A stretch of DNA of 46,025 nucleotides. It comes from an uncultured Bacilli bacterium (GTDB taxonomy: Bacteria > Bacillota_I > Bacilli_A > RF39 > UBA660). Every line of letters begins with the position of its first letter. Positions within the stretch are counted from its first letter, which is position 1. The DNA lies in the NCBI GenBank assembly GCA_934097015.1, contig CAKONF010000006.1, positions 1 to 46,025 of the forward strand, in the 5' to 3' direction. Positions 40,381 through 46,025 of this stretch are shown here, piece after piece. Both the position numbers and the translations under genes were made by a program. Under the pieces are notes generated by a model. The model searched no databases. It had not been told where the DNA came from and worked only from the letters and a program-made list of their open reading frames with translations.

Positions 40381-42054
40381 CAGACTGTTGACAAATAGGT
40401 AGAAATTTTACTTATTTGTCTTTTATTTTGTAAAAATAATAAAAGTTTCCAATATAAATAGTAATGTCTAGGATATTTATATCCTAGACGTAGTGATGTA
40501 AGGAGAACTTTTTCAGGTTCATGCATGCATAAAGAAGGGTTAATTCTCGATGAACCCTTTCTTTTGTTCTAAAGTATGTATATCTTAAACCATACTTCAT
40601 TTTTCCATCTGCAAAGACCCTTTCTATATGTTGTGGTCTCTGTTTATATATTTCTTTTACATCACTATGATGTCTATAATCGTTTGTCATTTCTTTATAT
40701 TCCTCCCATACATGTCTTAAGATTTGTTTATATTTGTTTTTTGTACATTTTTCTTTAAATGGACATTTTGAACAATCGTGTTCATCAGCTTTATAAACCA
40801 TATATCCATTTTTATCAATTCTTCCTGTTGGTATTAAATCTTTTTCATTTGGGCAAATATAAATATTATTATATTCATCATATGTAAATTCGTACTTTTT
40901 AAAATATCCTTTTCTGTATCCCTTTCTAGTATATGGAAATGCGGGTATCATATCTAAATCTATTATTGTTTTACATATATGTGATGTTAAATATGCAGCA
41001 TCTCCAACAAAATATTTTATTTGAGAAATATCATAATGTGAATTTAGATTTTCAAAAGAATCATAAAAAGAAACAGAATCATGAACATTACTTCCATTTG
41101 TATCTACTGTTAAAATATAATTATTATTGTCACATATTACACTTGTATTATATCCAAACATCTTTTCTTTATCACTTTTGTATAACATACCAGCATCTTT
41201 ATCTACATCACTTACAATTATTTCTTTTTCTCCAATTACTTCTTCTGTATCTACTTCTTCATTACATTTTACTATTCTTTCAACTTCTTCTAAATATTCT
41301 TCATCTGTTAAATCTTCATCCTGTAAACCTTTTAAAGCAATTTCTAAATCTAATTCTTTTTGATATTTTTTTGCTTCTATCTTTACTGTTTCTTTATGAT
41401 TTTTCTTTTTATTTGCTGATGCTTTTGTATGTGTTGAATCTATATATACTGCTGTCATATCCAAACAATCCCAATTTATTAATAATTCAATTACTTTATC
41501 AAATACTGTCTGCAATAAATCTTTTTCTAACTTACAAAATTTCCTTTTATAGTTTTGTGAATATGTTGAATGATTTGGAACTTCTTCATTTAAATTATAT
41601 CCAATAAACCATCTATATAAATTATTGTATTTCAAATTTTCATAGGTTCTTCTCAAACTATCTTCATGAAAAAGAAACTTTAATATATGAATCTTTATCA
41701 AAACTACTGGATCTATGCTTTTTCTTCCTAGTTTTGAATATAATTTTTCAACTTCTTCATATACAAAGTTCCAATTAAAATATTTATCTATTACTCTTAA
41801 AAAATGGCCTTTTGGTACCATATCCTCTAAATTTACAATTTCACTTGAATATTGTCTTTTTGGTCTTTTTGTCATTGCCATAATTATCACTTACTTTCTT
41901 TATGATTCCTATATTAATTATAACATTTTTTCATAAAAAAAGTAAGGTTTGTAAGCTTCAATTTTGGAATCATAAAGCAACCTTACGTATTTATTATATA
42001 ACATTTTTTATAAAATAAAAAGACTATTAACAAATTTTATTTGTCAACAGTCTG
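40381..42054 (-). mobile_element. IS1182-family insertion sequence, 1674 bp
   Basis: The ends are perfect 17-bp inverted repeats, CAGACTGTTGACAAATA at 40381-40397 and its complement at 42038-42054. The element holds one transposase gene. Exact 25-bp direct repeats, which are themselves a palindromic terminator, flank it (40356-40380, 42055-42079). Long, variable and palindromic duplications are reported for this family. Inside, GTCTAGGATAT/ATATCCTAGAC (40466-40489) forms a hairpin over the transposase stop. GTAAGGTT/AACCTTAC (41942-41949, 41979-41986) forms one before its start. Intact ends and frame suggest a recent, possibly active copy. Confidence 0.93.
40484..41881 (-). CDS. IS1182-family DDE transposase
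   Basis: This 465-residue transposase is intact. The N-terminal DUF772-type domain runs to about 115 (GRKSIDPVVLIKIHIL, YNLNEEVPNHSTYS). The DDE residues lie in YIDSTHTKASAN (first Asp), YFVGDAAYLT (second Asp) and QHIERVFADGKMKYGLRYTYFR (Glu). A Cys-rich insert CSKCPFKEKC precedes the last. An acidic stretch (about 185-225) is unusual but common in low-GC relatives. The ATG at 41881 is preceded by AAGTGAT; an in-frame GTG at 41890 is possible. It is not part of the glycan pathway. Confidence 0.95.
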   Translation of the reverse strand: MAMTKRPKRQYSSEIVNLEDMVPKGHFLRVIDKYFNWNFVYEEVEKLYSKLGRKSIDPVVLIKIHILKFLFHEDSLRRTYENLKYNNLYRWFIGYNLNEEVPNHSTYSQNYKRKFCKLEKDLLQTVFDKVIELLINWDCLDMTAVYIDSTHTKASANKKKNHKETVKIEAKKYQKELDLEIALKGLQDEDLTDEEYLEEVERIVKCNEEVDTEEVIGEKEIIVSDVDKDAGMLYKSDKEKMFGYNTSVICDNNNYILTVDTNGSNVHDSVSFYDSFENLNSHYDISQIKYFVGDAAYLTSHICKTIIDLDMIPAFPYTRKGYRKGYFKKYEFTYDEYNNIYICPNEKDLIPTGRIDKNGYMVYKADEHDCSKCPFKEKCTKNKYKQILRHVWEEYKEMTNDYRHHSDVKEIYKQRPQHIERVFADGKMKYGLRYTYFRTKERVHRELTLLYACMNLKKFSLHHYV

Positions 42055-42079
42055 AAAATTCAGAATTACTCTGAATTTT
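42055..42079 (-). repeat. Right copy of the 25-bp palindromic target duplication
   Basis: This is identical to 40356-40380. It lies ten bases after the GT4 stop and would still form the hairpin, but it is now followed by IS sequence instead of the T run. The terminator was duplicated on insertion, one copy on each side. Confidence 0.9.
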
Positions 42080-42088
42080 CTAAGCAAA

Positions 42089-43168
42089 CTAATTTATTAA
42101 CTCTTCTATATCATTAATTCTTTTATTGTTAATATCTTCTATATTTATTTTATTATTGTTATGTAATTTATTATCTAATATGTTTTTTATTTCTAAAATA
42201 AAGTTGTCTTTTGAAATTAAGAAGCCAAAATTATCTCCTATACAAGTATAATTATCACTTATTTTAATAGTTGATATTATGTCTTTTTTTAATGTAATTG
42301 CTTCATTAAATATTACTGGATATCCTTCATAATTGCTCGTTAGTAATAAATAATCGCACTTTTTAATGTATGGATATGGATTACTTTTTTGCCCCAACAT
42401 AACTATATTATCATTTAATTTATTATCATTTATATAATTTACGTACTTTTCTTTATCCGGTCCATCTCCAATTATATATAATTTTATATTCTTATACGTT
42501 TTTTTTAATTCTTGTATTTTTGATAGTTGAAATATTATGTTTTTTGAACTTTCTTCTAATCTTCCTACGAATAATAGATTTATATCTTTTTTGTTAAATA
42601 CATTTTCTATTTGTTCTTCTGATAGTTTTTTTATTTTTTCTATATCAATTATGTTGTTAATAACTATAGATTTATCCACAATACTTGGGTAATGTTTTAT
42701 TAAATTATTTTTTGATTCATTTGATACAAAAATTATTTTATTAAATTCAGTTATGTGTCTTGTGTTAAAAAATTCTAACAATTCTGTTTCATTATATAAT
42801 TTTGTATAATCACTATGAACAAATAAAATTCTATTTTTACTTGCTAATCTTGTTATAAAATTATCTGGATAGGAATATGTTGCATAGCATATAGAAATAT
42901 CATATGCATTTTTTAAGGTTAATTTATATCTTGTTTGTTTTAATAAATTTAATATTTTTTGTAATATTTTTATTTTTAAATTATATGGTTTGTATTCTAA
43001 TATATTTATATTTGTAGGCACTTCATTTAGTAATTCACCTGTTGCATGCTCTAATATTAAATCTACATTATATTTTTTTAAATCAATATTTTTTAATAAA
43101 TTTATTAGTGATTTTTCTATTCCTCCAATGCATAATGTATTGGCACTAATTAATATATTTTTTCTCAT
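42089..43168 (-). CDS. GT4 family glycosyltransferase
   Basis: This 359-residue GT-B enzyme starts KNILISANTLCIGGIEKSLINLL, the acceptor-side opening of the capsular GT4 group. LLFVGRLEESSKNI, YIIGDGPDKEKY and the E-x7-E in YEGYPVIFNEAI (about 293-304) make the donor domain. It is monocistronic between a promoter at 43223-43195 and the terminator that received the IS. The C-terminus is intact, so the insertion did not damage it. The sugar is unknown. Confidence 0.92.
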   Translation of the reverse strand: MRKNILISANTLCIGGIEKSLINLLKNIDLKKYNVDLILEHATGELLNEVPTNINILEYKPYNLKIKILQKILNLLKQTRYKLTLKNAYDISICYATYSYPDNFITRLASKNRILFVHSDYTKLYNETELLEFFNTRHITEFNKIIFVSNESKNNLIKHYPSIVDKSIVINNIIDIEKIKKLSEEQIENVFNKKDINLLFVGRLEESSKNIIFQLSKIQELKKTYKNIKLYIIGDGPDKEKYVNYINDNKLNDNIVMLGQKSNPYPYIKKCDYLLLTSNYEGYPVIFNEAITLKKDIISTIKISDNYTCIGDNFGFLISKDNFILEIKNILDNKLHNNNKINIEDINNKRINDIEELIN

Positions 43169-43194
43169 TGTATCATTTCTTCCTTTATATTTTT

Positions 43195-43223
43195 ATTATA
43201 ATATAATTGTTATTATTTTTAAA
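43195..43223 (-). promoter_or_regulatory. Promoter of the GT4 gene
   Basis: The minus strand has -35 TTTAAA (43223-43218), a 17-base spacer and a perfect -10 TATAAT (43200-43195), 27 bases before the start codon. Confidence 0.65.
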
Positions 43224-43240
43224 GATTTTAAAGTATTATA

Positions 43241-43265
43241 AATACCAATACAAAGTATTGGCATT
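43241..43265 (-). terminator. Terminator after the unknown 217-residue gene
   Basis: AATACCAATAC pairs with GTATTGGCATT (one mismatch) around a three-base loop directly after the stop codon, followed on the minus strand by TTATAATACTTT. Confidence 0.65.
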
Positions 43266-43919
43266 TTATTTTAACTTTTTGGAAGTATTTTCTTTTTCCA
43301 TTTCTATTTCTTGATTATTAATTGTTTCTTCTTTTTTTGGTTTAGGGACTCTTATTGTTACCTTTTCTTGTTTATCAAAATTTTCTACTTTTTGTTCAAA
43401 AATATTATTGTATTCTTCTCTAGCATCTTTTTTTGTTTTTGCAGTATATTTATCATCCGCCATTTTTATGCTAGGTTGAAATTGTTGAAAAAAATTGTAA
43501 TCTATAAATGGTATTTCATAAATAATATAATTATCTTTGTTTGTTATACTAAGTGTAGGTACATTATCATAACCGCCACCTGCATAAAGTCTTACAATTA
43601 TATTTTCTCCTTTGGAATTTTTACATTTAAATTTAAAAAAGTTTTTTAATATCGGATATTTACTCTTATTGACGAAATCATTTATTATTTCTATTTGTGT
43701 CGTTTCATTAAAAATTCCTATTTGATATAAAATTTTTTCAAACATATTAATGGCCTTTGTTTTAATTCTAGATTTTAATAATTTGTTTTTTTCACTATAA
43801 TTATTATGTTTTCCGTTACAATACCAATCAGTTATAATTCTTTCTTCTTCTTTTGTTAAACCAATTAAATTTATTTTTGGCGAAAATAATGATATTTTTT
43901 GTAAATTATTATCTTTCAT
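43266..43919 (-). CDS. Unknown soluble protein
   Basis: I do not recognise this 217-residue protein. It has no signal peptide or membrane helix. Residues about 100-140 look like a compact beta fold (NIIVRLYAGGGYDNVPTLSI). The last 70 residues are highly charged and probably disordered or helical (KTKKDAREEYNNIF..., then Lys/Glu-rich with VRVPKPKKEE-like character). The start has AAGGAG eight bases upstream and an extended -10 promoter (TGT-TATAAT, 43945-43940), so it is a real single-gene unit. Nothing ties it to glycan work except position. Confidence 0.7.
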   Translation of the reverse strand: MKDNNLQKISLFSPKINLIGLTKEEERIITDWYCNGKHNNYSEKNKLLKSRIKTKAINMFEKILYQIGIFNETTQIEIINDFVNKSKYPILKNFFKFKCKNSKGENIIVRLYAGGGYDNVPTLSITNKDNYIIYEIPFIDYNFFQQFQPSIKMADDKYTAKTKKDAREEYNNIFEQKVENFDKQEKVTIRVPKPKKEETINNQEIEMEKENTSKKLK

Positions 43920-44047
43920 ACAAATGTCTCCTTTTGTTTATTATAACATATTCATTACAAAACATAAAACTAAATCTAACTTTGTACTATATTGATGTTA
44001 TTTAATGTAAAGAATTTGTACTTTCTTTATTTTTTATTCATTTCATA

Positions 44048-45553
44048 TTATGAATTACCTAATATTACATTATCATAATAAAATGATTTCTTTTTTATTT
44101 CTTCATTAACATAATTATAATCATATTTTTCTATTAATGTTTGTTCGTTTGAAAAAAGATTAGTACCTAAACCTAACTTATCTCCGTCAATTTTTACTCC
44201 TAAAGAAGCTAAAGTTGTTGGAAACATGTCTAGTGTTGTAAATGATTTGTTTTTGTAATTATTTGATGTAATTTTTGAGTTTATAAAGGTATTATAAATA
44301 GTTCTAGTATAATTATCTTCGTTAAAGAAACCATTTTGCATTGTTAAATGATCCCCTGTTATTACTATTGTAGTATTTTTATAAAAATCTTGTTTTTGTA
44401 GCCACATAATAAAATTATTTAACATTCCATCTAAACAATAATAAGAATTTGCATAATCACTATCGAATTCTTTTTTGCATTTCTTATCTTGATATCCATC
44501 ATAAAAATGCGTATCTGCAGTTAATATAGTAAAGTTAAATGGTTCTTCATTCTTTGAAATTTTCTTTAATTCAGTTTTTGCAAATGAAAATAATTTTCTA
44601 TCTTCAAAGCCCCACCATTCATAATAGTCTTTGTTTATCCATTTATTATTTCTAGTATAATATAAGTCATATATTTCATAATTTCCATGGTATGCAAAAT
44701 AATCTTTTCTACCACCAAATGAAGCATCAGAACCTAATAATAAATAATTTTTATAACCATTATCTTCTAAAATATCACCTATACTTGTTGCACCTGGTAA
44801 AGATTCACCATAACCTCTATATTCATTTCCATCTATTACTTTTAAAGGTATTCCAGAAGTTTGCGCTACCATTCCTGCTGCCGTCCATGTAGTTAGACTT
44901 AAGTTCTTTGCTCCTCCTAAATTATCTTTATTGCTAAAATTTATATTATTTAGTGCAATATTTTCTAAATTAGGAATATATGATTTTTCTACATCTCCAC
45001 CATTTATTGTTGATACAGCACTTGTTTCAAGTGATTCCACAAATATATATATTAAATTTTGTTTTTTTTCTGGAAATGTTATATTAACATCTTTTGGGTT
45101 TATATAATTATCTTCTATTAAAGTTGATTTAGAATTTTGAAATACAATATATTCTTTTATACCTAAATTTGTATAACAATTATATAAACTTAATAAAACT
45201 AAAATTAGTGAATATAATAATATTCTTTTTTTTCTTAAATATAATGCATCTATTATATAAGTTTTGTTTTTTATTTTTATTGTTAATCTATATTTATTTT
45301 CTAAATATTTGTGATTTAATTTAACTATTATATATAAAATAACAAATGTTATTATAGTTAATACTGATACAAAGATTATTCCTTGCTTTAATGCATTAAT
45401 ACTTGTTCCTTTACTATTAACTACACTATATAGTATTTGTTCGAAAGAAAAACCGCTAAAATTTTTATTGATATATACACAAGTATAAAATATTATTAGT
45501 GCAAATAATGTTAATATAATGCATAGTACATTATTTCTTTGATCTTTTTTCAT
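44048..45553 (-). CDS. MdoB/LtaS-like phosphoglycerol transferase (sulfatase fold)
   Basis: This 501-residue protein has about four N-terminal helices and then an extracellular sulfatase-fold domain from about residue 165. YIFVESLETS carries the metal-binding Glu. LTTWTAAGMVAQTSGIPLK matches the nucleophile (Thr) region of MdoB/OpgB and LtaS relatives, GSDASFGGRKDYF follows, and ITGDHL is the C-terminal metal site. Such enzymes transfer phosphoglycerol from phosphatidylglycerol to glycans or lipoteichoic acid. The GMVA/GIPL wording is nearer MdoB than LtaS. ATG 45553 has AAAGGA upstream; the longer ORF to 45586 lies in the preceding gene, which it overlaps by 23 bases. Confidence 0.88.
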   Translation of the reverse strand: MKKDQRNNVLCIILTLFALIIFYTCVYINKNFSGFSFEQILYSVVNSKGTSINALKQGIIFVSVLTIITFVILYIIVKLNHKYLENKYRLTIKIKNKTYIIDALYLRKKRILLYSLILVLLSLYNCYTNLGIKEYIVFQNSKSTLIEDNYINPKDVNITFPEKKQNLIYIFVESLETSAVSTINGGDVEKSYIPNLENIALNNINFSNKDNLGGAKNLSLTTWTAAGMVAQTSGIPLKVIDGNEYRGYGESLPGATSIGDILEDNGYKNYLLLGSDASFGGRKDYFAYHGNYEIYDLYYTRNNKWINKDYYEWWGFEDRKLFSFAKTELKKISKNEEPFNFTILTADTHFYDGYQDKKCKKEFDSDYANSYYCLDGMLNNFIMWLQKQDFYKNTTIVITGDHLTMQNGFFNEDNYTRTIYNTFINSKITSNNYKNKSFTTLDMFPTTLASLGVKIDGDKLGLGTNLFSNEQTLIEKYDYNYVNEEIKKKSFYYDNVILGNS

Positions 45554-45875
45554 CTTGATTAATCCTTTCAAGTTTAAAAGATACATTTTTATTTATGATA
45601 CAATATATATAACCTAATATAATATTTATTATTATTGAAAACAATATATATTTTATTGAGAAAACCATATTTGATTCTATAAATTCTGTTAAATTATATT
45701 CAAATTTATTTTTTATATGTAATATAATCATTAAAATAAAATTTGATAATAATATTAGAGATAAATAATTTAATATTAATACTTTATTATTTTTATTGTT
45801 AGTTAAAATATCATATATTTTAACTCCTATTATACTTGGTAATAAATATGCTATTAAACTATTCATTTGTTTCAC
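45531..45875 (-). CDS. Small membrane protein, unknown
   Basis: A 114-residue protein with three predicted helices (about 6-24, 33-54, 70-96) and a basic tail (FKLERINQDEKRSKK). I do not recognise a family. It overlaps the phosphoglycerol transferase by 23 bases and shares its promoter, so it may assist that enzyme at the membrane (inference). GAAGTG lies eight bases before the ATG. Confidence 0.72.
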   Translation of the reverse strand: MKQMNSLIAYLLPSIIGVKIYDILTNNKNNKVLILNYLSLILLSNFILMIILHIKNKFEYNLTEFIESNMVFSIKYILFSIIINIILGYIYCIINKNVSFKLERINQDEKRSKK

Positions 45876-45890
45876 TTCTTTCTTAATATT

Positions 45891-45919
45891 ATTGTACTAG
45901 AAAGAATTGGATAAATCAA
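45891..45919 (-). promoter_or_regulatory. Promoter of the phosphoglycerol transferase operon
   Basis: The minus strand has -35 TTGATT (45919-45914), a 17-base spacer and -10 TACAAT (45896-45891), 16 bases before the start codon. Confidence 0.68.
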
Positions 45920-45965
45920 TTAATTATAAAAACTAGCTTATTTATTTTTTGAACTTGTAAGATAA

Positions 45966-46020
45966 ATGTAGACACAAAAAAACGGTCTACATTTTTTTGT
46001 TATAATAAAATTGGAGGAAG
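45966..46020 (+). promoter_or_regulatory. Leader of a plus-strand gene starting at the window edge: perfect inverted repeat, -10 and ribosome site
   Basis: ATGTAGAC (45967-45974) pairs perfectly with GTCTACAT (45985-45992) and is followed by TTTTTTG. Then come TATAAT (46001-46006) and GGAGG (46013-46017), pointing to a plus-strand gene that would begin at or just after 46025. The repeat lies upstream of the -10, so it may be a repressor site or the terminator of another transcript. The gene itself is outside the window. Confidence 0.5.
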
Positions 46021-46025
46021 AATAT

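Noticed and set aside
40933..41607. Long plus-strand open frame (224 codons) opposite the transposase
   Set aside because: It lies wholly antisense to an intact IS1182 transposase. It is made mostly of Leu, His and Tyr, as expected from the complement of AT-rich coding DNA, and has no ribosome site.
40356..42079. CRISPR or other repeat array around the 25-bp repeats
   Set aside because: There are only two copies, exactly flanking an IS with its own terminal inverted repeats; they are a target duplication.
45966..45992. Terminator of the phosphoglycerol transferase operon
   Set aside because: That operon starts at 45875 and runs leftward, so the hairpin is upstream of it. It more likely belongs to the plus-strand gene beyond the edge or to a transcript entering from the right.

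Overview
The window is a very AT-rich stretch (roughly a quarter G+C by eye) with Gram-positive-style Shine-Dalgarno sites (AAGGAGG, AGGTGAT), sigma-A-type promoters with 17-bp spacers, and short overlaps such as ATGA and TAATG. UGA is a stop here (for example at 32811-32813) and Trp is TGG, so it is not a mycoplasma-type code. Taken together this suggests an AT-rich member of the Bacillota or of the deep-branching 'Mollicutes-like' gut lineages (RF39-type). That placement is inference; no marker gene lies fully inside the window. The extreme left edge carries tandem promoters and a boxA of an rRNA operon that runs leftward out of the window, preceded by a tRNA-Glu(CTC) gene.

From 1 kb to 45.9 kb almost everything is on the minus strand and forms one very large cell-surface polysaccharide locus. 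In order of transcription (right to left): a small membrane protein and an MdoB/LtaS-like phosphoglycerol transferase (45.9-44.0 kb); an unknown soluble protein; a GT4 glycosyltransferase; an IS1182-family insertion; a seven-gene operon (40.3-31.95 kb) with two GT2 enzymes, a Wzm/Wzt-type ABC exporter, a GT2-GT4 fusion, a GT-C membrane enzyme and a UbiA-type decaprenyl-phosphate phosphoribosyltransferase; a four-gene GDP-heptose operon (31.8-28.0 kb: HddA, a sugar-nucleotide epimerase/dehydratase, an HddC-GmhB fusion, GmhA); a decayed acyltransferase; a GtrA, GtrB-like and GT-C/acyltransferase trio; a radical SAM enzyme; a GT8-GT2-pyruvyltransferase giant protein; a GT2; then a GT32/GT-B module (17.5-14.8 kb); a six-gene operon (14.7-8.0 kb) with a DUF6020-like membrane enzyme, a polyprenyl-phosphate GT2, DUF2304, GT4, a flippase-GT4 fusion and a GT2; a polymerase-GT4-GT26 triple fusion (7.4-4.1 kb); a GtrII-type glucosyltransferase; and a HAD phosphatase-GtrA fusion. 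A lone plus-strand iron-sulfur flavoprotein converges on the last of these.

Most genes act together on lipid-linked sugar assembly, export and decoration. Heptose is activated as GDP-heptose, ribose phosphate is probably loaded on polyprenyl phosphate, GT2/GT4/GT8/GT32 enzymes build repeats in the cytoplasm, and the repeats leave by a Wzx/Wzy-like route or by the ABC exporter. GtrA/GT-C/GtrII, phosphoglycerol transferase, acyl and pyruvyl groups then modify the polymer. The locus is striking for its multi-domain fusions and for being cut into modules, each with a terminator that overlaps the last stop codon and a fresh promoter just behind it.

Between 3.79 and 4.09 kb lies a compact non-glycan element: a plus-strand 24-residue hydrophobic peptide gene enclosed by a broken inverted repeat, facing a minus-strand small RNA with a near-perfect promoter and terminator. 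It looks like a type I toxin-antitoxin unit and is the best candidate here for something undescribed.
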